Shown: positions 34,103 through 43,787 of the stretch, in pieces | How positions within the stretch are numbered: position 1 is the stretch's first letter | Layout of the letters: each line of letters begins with the position of its first letter | NCBI GenBank assembly: GCA_030760725.1 | Contig: JASWHV010000004.1 | Span: forward strand, 57,813,136-57,877,135 | Reading direction: 5' to 3' | Source: Neostapfia colusana | Taxonomy: Eukaryota > Streptophyta > Magnoliopsida > Poales > Poaceae | Length of the DNA stretch: 64,000 bases | Program-made: the position numbers and the translations under genes | The notes under the pieces: generated by a model | Database searches by the model: none | What the model was told of the DNA's origin: nothing | The model's input: the letters and a program-made list of their open reading frames with translations, nothing else

Positions 34103-34873
34103 ATGGTTCGCATGGTCCGCACCGCTCGCAAGTCCACCGGAGGGAGAGTTCCTGTAGCTGCCCTTGCCTTGAGGGAGGAGAACCACCCGGTGACGTACCA
34201 CTCCTACGGGTTGGCAGTGGGAGGCTTGTTGCGCCGTCTTCGGCGTATGCTTCACACCACCGGCAACGTGGGCAAACTGATCATACACTACAGCTCCACC
34301 AGGACCATCTGTGAAAAGCGTGAAGAATGGAGCTCGGAGATGAGGATCATCCATGACAACAAGCTGCTCAAGATCCACCGCTCTCCAGCTTGTTGGGCGA
34401 CTCAGGCCGATGCTGAGAAGGATGTCACCTGGGAGGCCATCACCTGCCAGAGTTACATCAACCGTCGCCACCTGGACAGGACTGAGTACATGTATGTCCT
34501 CCAGCGTGAGAGTGGCACCGCGGAGTACATGTACCCGCCGGTGCAGCAGGGGACTTCCCATGAGCACATGGACCTATGCTTGGAGGATGCAGCTATGCTC
34601 AGCACTCGACTGCAGGAGTGCCAGCAGGAGCTTCAGGTTGTCCGTGACACCCTGAAGGAGACTGAGGCGTTGCTTCGCGCCAGCTTGAGGGCGAGGGAAG
34701 GAGGAGATGGGAATGAACTGTGTGTCACCGAGAATGACACGTGGACTCCTGACTCCCAAGACCGTCGGGCGAGCAAGTGTCGCCGCACTTCTCCACCAGC
34801 AGCTTCCCCACCTAAAGCGGAATCAGAGGGCAGCCGCAATGATGAGGAAGACCCCGATGAGCCAGCTCAGTGA
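34103..34873 (+). CDS. ORF0 protein, element E (256 aa), function unknown
   Basis: Open frame between the leader and gag, read MVRMVRTARKSTGGRVPVAA at its start (basic). Residues about 35-150 form a compact domain with GLLRRLRRMLHTTGNVGKLI, VTWEAITCQSYINRRHLD and TEYMYVLQRESGT. About 160-205 is heptad-rich and helical (AAMLSTRLQECQQELQVVRD), a probable coiled coil. The tail is Ser/Pro rich and very acidic (NDEEDPDEPAQ). Element D carries a close copy at 61157-61935, and a diverged relative lies at 36430-36956. Extra ORFs before gag have been reported in some rice gypsy families (called orf0, from memory). I do not know the function; nucleic-acid binding or Gag assembly are guesses. The start fits the predicted acceptor. 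Confidence 0.7.
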   Translation: MVRMVRTARKSTGGRVPVAALALREENHPVTYHSYGLAVGGLLRRLRRMLHTTGNVGKLIIHYSSTRTICEKREEWSSEMRIIHDNKLLKIHRSPACWATQADAEKDVTWEAITCQSYINRRHLDRTEYMYVLQRESGTAEYMYPPVQQGTSHEHMDLCLEDAAMLSTRLQECQQELQVVRDTLKETEALLRASLRAREGGDGNELCVTENDTWTPDSQDRRASKCRRTSPPAASPPKAESEGSRNDEEDPDEPAQ

Positions 34874-35211
34874 TACGAGTTGTTTAGAGTCATTTCCCTT
34901 ATTTCAGTATGTTATCGAGTAGTCATGTCAAGACCCTATTTATTTGTTTGTTAATGTTTGGTGTGTGACGTGAGTTGTGGAAGCCATGGGCATTTGTCCA
35001 CAACCTCGTCTTTAAGATTGCATTTTCTTTTGTGTGTGAAACCTTATGAATCAATAGTGTGTTTGTTTTTGCATGGGACATGATGCCTAAAACCCTATGT
35101 GAAATCTTTAGAAATTGTCTAAATATTAAGGTCTCATAAGTTTAAGTTTATACAAGCAATGTGGGAAGTTAATGCGTAATGATTAAGTTGACACTTGGTT
35201 GATCATAATAG
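34874..35211 (+). other. Spacer between ORF0 and gag, element E
   Basis: No gene. It has a GTGTGACGTGAGTTGTGGAA block shared with D (61055-61078) and, in weaker form, with 37060-37090 after the second ORF0-type gene. It ends TGATCATAATAG right before the gag ATG, so a 3' splice site is possible there. Confidence 0.6.
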
Positions 35212-36429
35212 ATGGCCGGAAGAGGAAGAGGTCGTGGTGCCAACCCCAACAACAATAACAATGAGGCTGCCAATCCTCCCCTTCCCAGAGGGCAAGACAG
35301 GGGTGGTCACTGTGAAGGAGCTGACCCTATCTACCAAATGATCGACAATCAAAATCAGCTCATTCAGAATTTGACTCAAGTGGTGGCCAACTTACACCAA
35401 GCTCCACCCCCACAGGCTGCACCACGTCAACCAAGGTTGAGTGAGTTTCTGGGAACTCAACCCCCAAAGTTTTCCAGTGCTGCTGAACCTTTGGAGGCAG
35501 ATGATTGGCTCAAGACCAATGAGAACAAGATGAGGATCATACAATGCCAAGGGTATGAGAGGGTGCTGTTTGCCTCTCACCAATTGCATGGACCCGCTGC
35601 TGATTGGTGGACCGCTTACGTGGCAGCCCATCACGACCCCGAGAACATAACTTGGGAAGAGTTCAAGCGCAGGTTCCGCAGCCACTACATACCAAGGGGA
35701 GAACTCAAGAACAAGAGGAAGGAGTTCTTGGGACTGCAGCAGGGCAACATGACTGTGAGGGAATACCTCACTACGTTCACCCAACTGTCCCGTTACGCAT
35801 CACGGGGCATCGAAACTGATGAGCAGAAATAGGATTGTTTTGTGGAAGGACTTATCATGGAAATGCAATGTGCAATGTCCTCCAATGAATATGAAAGTTT
35901 CCAAACAATGGTGGACAGGGCGTTTGTCGTGGAGAGGAAGTTGAAGGCCTTGGAGAATGAAAACAAGAGGAAGATGGGATGGTCACACCAAGCATCAAGC
36001 AGCAACACACGTCCACGTCTGATGCAGCAACCTGCAGGGCAGACGAGCCGTGCTGTGGTACCATACTTGACACCGAGAGGGTACAACCCGAACTTCAGGC
36101 CTCCATCAGCACCAGTACAGCCGCAGCGTCAGTTTGGGCAGCAGCCACGCCCCACTTATCAACCTCGACCAGCAGGACAAGGGCCACAGAACCAACCCCA
36201 AGATAACAAAGGCCAGGCACCTAAAGTCGAGGTGCAATGCTTCAACTGTGGTGAAGTGGGGCACTACGCTCATAAGTGCCCAAAGAAGAAGCCTATGCAG
36301 CCACAACAGAAGAATGTGATGCGAGGACGGGTGAACCACATGACCATGGAGGAAGCGCAAGGGGCACCGGACGTGGTGATTGGTAAGTTCCCTGCAAACT
36401 TACACATTGCAACCATTTTGTTCGATTCT
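35212..36429 (+). pseudogene. gag: Element E gag, one nonsense codon, 3' end lost
   Basis: Starts MAGRGRGRGANPNNNNNEAA, with Gly/Arg and Asn runs as in D. The capsid domain (EPLEADDWLKT to QLSRYASRGI) is clear. TAG at 35830-35832 replaces a Gln codon; the frame is otherwise open on to the zinc knuckle CFNCGEVGHYAHKCP at about 36238-36282. It ends at LFDS (36429), the protease active-site start, where sequence from an ORF0-type gene takes over. Confidence 0.87.
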
Positions 36430-36956
36430 AAAGAATATCTTCTCAAGAAAGTCCCTCGTCTCGGACATGAAGAGTGAAAGGCTGACGTAACCATCCTATC
36501 TAACGGTAGGGTTGTCACCCGGCACTTCACACCCACATGGAGAGCTACAAGGGCAGAAGCTATCGATGATGCTGCATGGGAAGCACTCACCGGACTGTGC
36601 TACGCCTTCCAAGAGCAGAGGACACAACTTTTAAGCTGCATCCGTATCGGAAGAGTGGTACAAGGGAGATCATTGGACCCCATGTAACATATCTTTCTAA
36701 CCCACAAGCTTCTGACAAGTCTCAGAGGTTACTCGTGGAGTTACGGAACCGCTACGCAAGCACACAAGAAGAGATCCGTTACCTCCGAAAGAAGCTGTAC
36801 TTGTTGGAAAAACAAGAGGAGACTCGTGCCAACGCGGGAGCAAATGGAGCACCAGCGTCATCTATCCCTACATGGACTGCCGACTCACCATGGCATGCGC
36901 CCATATATGGACCACCCCCGTCACACGGCGAGAACAGCACCGGTTCTCATGATTAA
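36430..36956 (+). pseudogene. Fragment of a second, diverged ORF0-type gene
   Basis: After the junction the frame reads KEYLLKKVPRLGHEE, then TGA (36475-36477), then a readable stretch with AEAIDDAAWEALTGLCYAF. A frameshift near 36630 leads into FKLHPYRKSGTREIIGPHVT, a helical segment EEIRYLRKKLYLLEKQEE and a polar tail ending GENSTGSHD. The layout (folded domain, coiled coil, polar tail) and short matches such as WEA(I/L)T and SGT(A/R)E suggest homology with ORF0 at 34103. Broken by stop and frameshift. Confidence 0.6.
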
Positions 36957-37284
36957 GTTTAGGTTTCCATTGAATAAAGCTGTAATAGGAACGTTTACAT
37001 TGTAGTAGCTTGAATAAGAGTGGTGTGCTGAACTTTTGTGATGATTGCTTGTGTTTGTGTGCTTGGTGTGAGTTGTGGCACGCTTCGGCGAATGTCCATA
37101 TACACACATAGTAGAGAGATGTGAGATGCTTCAGCACTTGTTCACATCCTCATATAGGCTGAAATTAACAAAAAAAATTTGCTTAGTTCATACACCTTGA
37201 TGCATATAGTTGGGAAATCGCTTCATTCAAATCTGAATTCTAGCTCCTACAAATATAGTATGTCCGAATGTAAGGATTAAAATA
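36957..37284 (+). other. Spacer after the second ORF0-type fragment
   Basis: Contains GGTGTGAGTTGTGGCACGCTTCGGCGAATGTCC-like spacing, with the same layout as the spacer after ORF0 in E and D. It then becomes AT-rich without recognisable features. Confidence 0.5.
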
Positions 37285-37412
37285 AGGGGGGTAGACTTTC
37301 TCGCCAACCTTATCATCTTGGATTCCCAAGGGATCAGCATAATACTAGGAATGGACTGGTTAAGCAAGCACAATCGAGTGATTTAATGTGCTCAGAGGAT
37401 CGTGCAGTTGAC
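37285..37412 (+). pseudogene. pol: Protease fragment of a D/E-type gypsy element
   Basis: Reads DFLANLIILDSQGISIILGM then DWLSKHNRVI, a stop, and CAQRIVQLTS. This matches D protease (NLIVIDSQGIDIILGMDWLT), minus the active-site half. It ends at about 37412 at an LTR-like remnant. Confidence 0.78.
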
Positions 37413-38785
37413 AAGTAAGCAAAATATATGTATAAGTATTTAAGGGATTATGAGAAGTAACTTCTATTCATAGCTACTGCTATTTAGGATCCTTAATTGG
37501 CTTTGGGATTTTTACAGTGGAGACTAGACTCTATAAGGATGATCTGAGCAAAATTTAGAAAAAAAGTTATTGCACATTGTGGTCTCCAAAATTCCTACAA
37601 GCACAAGGCTTCTCTGAATTTTGAGCCCAAATCAGGAGCTTTGACATGGCTAACAGTGGAAGATCTTATTAGGGTAAGTCTCCATGGTTCTAACAAAATT
37701 TGTTTCACCATTTTTGGAGCTACCAACAGAGAGATATGAATTTTTGAAGTTGGATAGGAGTTCTGAAAAGTTTCTGTTTAAATTTGAATTTCCAAATAAA
37801 GGCTGGACTTTTGAAGTCAATTTAGCTTAGCAAATGAACTCCAATGAAGCTCAAATTTTTACTTGAGATCAGTTACTATGAAAAGGATTTGCTGCCCAAA
37901 TTTGGGAATGTTTCATAAAGAATTGCTCCTGGAATAAATCTCTAAAGGATTTACTAAAAACAATTTATAGAAATTCCTGGGCATTTTCATAGCGAGCAAT
38001 TTGTTCCTCTGTGAAGTACTCCTCATGAGGATTCCAATAAAATTGGTCTCACCCTTTTTGGAGTTTTTCTACACAAAGATATGGGCCTGTAAAGATCAGC
38101 CAATTTCTGGAATCATTTGCCTAATAGAAACTTCAAATAATCGTGACCGGGCCCACTGTTTTAAACCGGACCAGTGGAATTGCGGCAATATCGGGGGCTA
38201 CGGAGTTAACCCACGCAGCCACAGCCGATCCCGATCCGCACCCCGATCCCGCACCTAAACCGTGCCACTGACAGGTGGGGCCGACCACCACCGTCGTCTT
38301 CCTCGTGCCCAGGCGCCCCCTCGCCGAAGCAACGGTGGTACCTCGCCGGAACGGCTGCCCGGTGCCCCAAACGGCCCAAATATCGCCGCCTGTGCCCAAA
38401 ACCCGGCGAGGAACACGCTGGTGAGCTCGGTGGCAGCGCTAAATGGCCGGGAATACCTCCCCGACGGGGGCAGCGGCAAACCCCACCCCGGCGCCGTCGT
38501 TCTAACATGGGAGACGAGTATCCAGGTTGAGGAGATCACCACAAGCACCAACGTGATGCGAGGAGCACGTTTTTGCATCCAAAGATGGGTGAAAACATGT
38601 GCAAAGTGTAGCTCGACGGTGCAGCTAGGGTTGCAGCGGCCAGAAAAACTCAGCCTACAGCTTCATTTCTCTACGGTTTCCGATGGTTCTTCGTCGAGGA
38701 GCTGCGCTAGGTCGTGTAGAAGCATCGGGCCAAAGCAATTAGACTATGATTTCACCTTGGAGACAAATTTCGGGGTAGACGGTCG
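37413..38785 (-). mobile_element. Remnant of a Tekay-like LTR, minus orientation
   Basis: AT-rich left part, then a GC-rich block (38140-38480) laid out like the GC-rich block of the B LTR (19290-19620) and the solo LTR (3180-3400): GTGCCACTGACAGGTGGGGCC here, CACCACTGACATGCGGGGCCC in B. No firm end is visible on the left. It is cut on the right at 38785 by a copia LTR. The 220-codon frame from 38262 runs across that boundary and is not a gene. Confidence 0.6.
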
Positions 38786-39680
38786 TGTGAGACCTATGTG
38801 TGCTGAATACATTGGCTTTGACGATAAAAGTTTTGAATACTACCGAAACACCTTTTTAACAAGATCTGACTCTAGATCCGAGCTCCTGCAAGGTCCGACG
38901 ATAGGTCTGACTTGTTTTGGGTAGCTCCGCAAGGTCCGACGTAAGGTCCGACTTGATTTGTCTAGGTCTGACTTATTTTGGCTAGGTCCGACTTGTTTTT
39001 GCTAGCTCCGATGCTAGGTCCGACTAGCTTTGGTAAGCTCCGTGCTAGGTCCAACTAAGCTTTAGTAAGCTCCGGCGCTAGGTCCGACTAGCTTTGGTAA
39101 GCTCCGGTTCAAGGTCCGATTAGCTTTGGTAAGGTTCGGAGCTTGATTGCAATGGTTCTGCTATTAACTTGCAATGTTTCGAACTTGCTTTACTCTTATG
39201 GAAACTTTGCTTAGTATTATTTTACTAAGTTTTTGGTGTGTTTTGATGGTTATGGCTGATATCATTTTGCTATGGTTTACAACATGCTTATGTGAGGTGC
39301 TCACGTAAGATGTTGTATTTTCGGAACTAACGAGTGTCAAGTCGAGGACTTGTGCTCGGAAATATTGGTTGTTTATTCATGTGCAGGTTTTGCTTGATTT
39401 CAAGACATGGCTGGTGACGGGATCCATTGAACTAGTCATAGGGAGAAGATGAGGTTCAACAACCAAGTTCTGGAGGAATTGTGGTTGAGTTGATCGGGAG
39501 GTCGCGCATCATGTTTGGTTCAAGAACAATGCATATGAAGGTATCGTGGACTTTATTGGAAGGTGTTTGCACGTGCGCAAGGAGTGCATGGACGTGGCAA
39601 CATGGTTCCAAGGCTGGATTTTGCACTCAGGCTGCGGCTGAGTCGTGTTTGACTCAAATATGGAAAGTTTTGAGTTGGTT
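38786..39680 (+). mobile_element. Copia LTR 5' part, interrupted by element C
   Basis: Starts TGTGAGACCTATGTGTGCTG, the sense start of the copia LTR found at 21138-30067. It includes the GTCGGACCT array and runs to GAGTTGGTT at 39680, where element C begins. In the intact LTR the next bases are ATGATAGG, so the rest of this LTR should lie beyond C, outside the window. Relative to the full LTR it lacks about 60 bp near 39615. Candidate target duplication GGTCG at 38781-38785. Confidence 0.85.
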
Positions 39681-42600
39681 TGTAAAAGCCCAAGAAAAGG
39701 GACTTGCAAAAACTTTTTATCACCACACAACACCAACGTTTTGTTGTGGATAGATGGTGAAAAAGTGGGAAGAGCAAGTAACCTCCATCAAAAGAGTGGT
39801 TAGAGGGGAAGCCTACACTTTCACAAAGTGGGAATTTTACACATGACACATGAGGGGTGATTCAAAACTGTTGCATTCAAATTAATGGTTGCAGCATCCA
39901 AAACAAGGATCAAAGTGCATAATTGGATTCCTCAGGTCCAAATTAGTGGGGAGGCAAAGTTTCAATAATTTTTGAAAAAGTTTGCTAACCATTTTTCCAG
40001 AAAGGATCCAAATGTGCAAAGAATTCAAATATACATTTGAATTTGGGGGAAATTTGCCCAACCATACAAATGTAGGTCAGTTTGAAACTTCAAACATTTG
40101 AATTCATCTCTTGCCAAATTTTGGAGATCTTTTGAGGGGTGGGGGAGCACTGACAAGTGGGACCCACTTGTCATTGGGGGAAAATAAACAATTGCAAAAG
40201 TCCTCAGTGAAGCACACGGTCATTGATTGATTTCCTCCCACGCGAAGTAAACCGAGCCCCCCCCCCCTCGACGCCGCTGCGGGTGACACCGAGGAGCCGC
40301 CGGCAGCCACCTCCTCTGAAAATTTCGTGCGCTGGAGAGCTGCCTGGCATCCTTGCACCGCTGCTGCGCCGCTGTTATCCCACTGGACTGAAGAACGGCG
40401 CCTGTTCTTTCCCTTCGCGCAAGAAACCGCCGAGCTCGCCGCTCCCTCTGGGAAATCATCGGGAGCCAGCCAAACTGTGCCACAGCACCCTCCGACCTGC
40501 CCAACAGAGCTACGCCCTCGTTCCTCACCTTCTCAGCGCGAGAGCTAGCAAGCTCCGGCAGTGGCCGAGCCCTGATTTCCGTTCTCCGCGGCAAGCAAAA
40601 ACTAACCGGCGATCGGGCGCACGTGGGCAGCCTACACCAGGCCCTTTCACGCCCAAGCGCAGACGTCTCCGGACACGCCGGTGAACACTACTGCTTCCAC
40701 CCAAACCACAGGACCAACCGTGAACCACCGAGCAAGAATTTGGAGAAACTTCACCGGCGACCACAGGACGACGTTCTGGTATGAGACCTCCGAATTCTCA
40801 CTCCCTTCTCGTCGTCAGTTCACTAAACTATGCTCACAGGAGCTAGACTCAACGGCGCCCAAGTTTGCTCTGCAACCCTAGCGTAGTTTTGGCTGTAGCC
40901 GACATATTTTCCGGTTTTTCAACCGCGGTGATGGCGGGAAAGGTCGGGCTCACGGTGAAGGCTAGGTTAGAGCTCTTCCCGAACCTTGGCATGGCCTTGT
41001 CGACCTTCTCCGAGATCCCCTGGTGCTGTAGAGCCATTCCACCGAGGTTTTGGTGGGCTACATTGGCCGGGTGCCATAACCGAAGAGAGTCCGAGCCGCG
41101 GCACCGTCGCCGGCTAGGTTAGGGCCACTGCCGACCGGAGCAGTCGGCACCATCGTGTTCAGCACACAAAGTAGGCCCAGGTGGCGAGTTTCCGGCCGAG
41201 AGGCGGTCGGGAAGCCAAGTCCGGCGAGCCTCAGAGGTGTGCCGGCGAGGGGGCGGCGCGGGAAAAAGGGCGGGCGGGAGGAAGAAGACGAGCCGGCCGG
41301 GCCCGCTCATCAGTCCCTCGAGGCACAGTGTGGGGATTTTCTGTTGCACCGGATCAGCTGTGAACATGCGGAAAACAGTCCTGTGGCCCCGTGTGGCGCA
41401 GCCGAGGTGGTGACACGTGGGGGCCGGGCCTGCTGATAGGAATTTGAACTTTTCCCGGTTAATTCGAATTCCAGAATTTCCCCAAACTTTAGAGCCCCAT
41501 AATTTTTGCTAGGAGGCTCCAAATTTAGTGATTCAAATTGGGTTGGATTCATCTTGCATAGCTATATCCAAATATGCAACTCAATTTGTATGAAACCTAA
41601 TATTTAATTCTGGAAAATTCTTTAAAACTTTTCAGCAAAAGAATTTTAGAGGGAATTTGGTTCATTCAAAAGTCCCCAAATTTTGCCAGAATGTTCCTTA
41701 GGATGTTAGTGAACCCTTGTAAAAGTTTCAGACCATTTGGAGTTGATTTGGTCAGAGCAATTCAAATGTGAAGGTGATGTGTTCATTTGAATACAGAAAC
41801 ATTTTCAGAGAATTTCCAAAACTTGGAAATTCAGTTCTGAGCAAATCTTAGCTCCAAAAATACTGGGAACATTCATGCAAACTCTACGAGCTACAATTGA
41901 AATTTTAGTTCACTAAGTTGGGCATGAACAGGGGTGTTACCTCAGAATTAATTCTTCTTTGCTTATTTGCTAAAAGAATTATTCTGAGCAAACCACTCAG
42001 TGAAAAGTGCTAATATTTGGTCCAGAGGGTTTCCTTGTGACAAGGAACTCACATAAAAATTCTCAGCTCCATTGGAGCTCTGGATCACCCTGTCCTATTT
42101 AACCACTTGAGGGATTAATATGGAAAAGGGGGGAAAACCACTTAGCACTTAACCATGTACTTAGGTCCAGGCCCAAGCCACCCACACCCAGTTCATCTTT
42201 ATATTCTTAAACAGAGTTCCATGTGTTAGAGACTGGTTATTAGAACTAATAGCAGTAACCTTACAATAACTTGTATGCATATTAATTAACATGTAGTATT
42301 TCATAAACGTGTAGTCACTGAAGAAGAGACTCCGGAAGTGCTGGACTTCCTTCTTCCGGACGAAGAACCAACCCCTGACCAGCAGCAACAGGCAAGCCCC
42401 GGTTTGCATTAACCCTTTTATAAGCTTTACTTTGTTTACATGAGTCATATGAAGTATGATTGTGCATTAGGTGTAGGATGAATGGAACCCCACTTGCATA
42501 ACCAAAGGTTCCTAAAAGAGTGAGGGTAGTGTCTAAGACCTCGAGTAGAAAGGCTAGGCTTAAAGATTCATAGGGCTTCGGTACAAGTCGAGTAGTTGGA

Positions 42601-43772
42601 ATCTACTCGCGAGATAGGCTTGGGACACACGGGTTCGGTTGAGTGATGTGAGATCACTTTAGTAATGAAAATGAGACTAGGCAGGGACTAGGGCGCAGCA
42701 AGAGGAAGTCTTGTGTGCGCAGCCCTGTCAGTGTCGATTGAGGACCGAGCCGTGTGCGACCCTGCTGAACAAGTATTGAACGTACCGAAGGCATATCGGA
42801 TATATGGGCCCCGATAAACCGATGTAGCCTAAACCTCCGGGCGTCGAGACATAACGCACCGATTTATAGGTGTAGGCTTAGGGCAGCAAGGTGGAAATCT
42901 GCCAACGGGCATAGAGAGATGCTCCGTGTGGGGAACCTCCTGCTCGTTTCGGTGCGACCGGTTTGACGTTTGGGCTGTTGGGTGAAAGGTTGTCCCGTAC
43001 GACATCGAGTGAGCGTGCTGTGCAGCTCCACGGGTGGGCGTACGTGACGTGCTCTTTTGGTTTCCCTGCAGGTGTATATCGAGTCGATTCGCCGTCCCTC
43101 GCGGTGACGAGTACCGCTTGTTCACTGCGTCGTAACGTAGACTAATGAATGAAATGTTATGATTCAATATTGCTGTTATGATATAATTGTATTGTTACAT
43201 GTGTGCCACCAAATATTGCTCATTAAATTTCAGCTTCATGAACCGTTAACTTGTTGCTAAAAGATGAACTAAGGATGAACTTGTAGGCGTGTCCATTTGC
43301 TGCAACATTGCTATCCTACGTCATGGTACACCTCATGTAGAGTTTCATGCTTAGGTGAGTCGGTTAAGCCTTGTTGAGCCATAGTGCTCACGGTTGCTGC
43401 TTAAGTGTTTTTCAGGTGAGGAGCCACCCACGGACTCGGAGTACGAGTCCACCGGCGAGGGTTACCCTCCGTCGGGGACCACGGCTGAGTGGGAGCCGTA
43501 CACGCCGCGCTGAGCTGAGACGTGCAGCTAATGTGGGTTTCCCTAGGGCTGGGCAACCGAGTTTTGCTAGATAGGCGGGCGTGAGTTTTACAAAAGAAAC
43601 ATCCGCTGTGTAATAAAAGACCCTAGTTTGTAACTGAGAAGTGTACTACTTTGTACATTCAGTTTGTTTTTCCCATGTAATATAATGTGTTCTTATGACG
43701 TGTGCTGTCGGGTGTCACATCGCACGGCACCACCCTCTGCGATCCTGGATGAGCGGATTCCGGTCCGCCACA
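39681..43772 (+). mobile_element. 5' LTR of element C (4092 bp)
   Basis: Ends TGTAAAAGCCCAAG and GGTCCGCCACA. Contains a C-run at 40259-40267, a GC-rich part (40250-41430), an AT-rich part with AATTTT-type words, a CTTCCGGA hairpin (42333-42362) and a 67-codon sense frame (43371-43574). The antisense frame 42829-43167 and others have no recognisable domains. Confidence 0.92.
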
Positions 43773-43775
43773 GCC

Positions 43776-43787
43776 TGGTATCAGAGC
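43776..43787 (+). other. Primer binding site of element C
   Basis: TGGTATCAGAGC, three bases after the LTR end, complementary to initiator-Met tRNA. Confidence 0.92.

Larger units (their letters stand above)
30295..37412 (+). mobile_element. Element E: ORF0-bearing gypsy element, 3' part chimeric and truncated
   Basis: The 5' LTR 30295-33854 is followed by a primer site, a leader with an intron-like segment, ORF0, gag, then an abrupt switch into part of a second ORF0-type gene and a protease fragment. RT, RNase H, integrase and 3' LTR are missing. The candidate target duplication before it is TTAGG (30290-30294). It is related to element D in gag, ORF0, leader and LTR. Confidence 0.85.

Noticed and set aside
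38262..38924. 220-codon plus-strand frame
   Set aside because: Crosses the boundary between a gypsy LTR remnant and a copia LTR (38785/38786), so it cannot be an ancestral gene.
40223..40684. 153-codon frame in the C 5' LTR with a 187-codon counterpart in the 3' LTR
   Set aside because: Length and frame differ because of the C-run; GC-rich LTR sequence without a domain.
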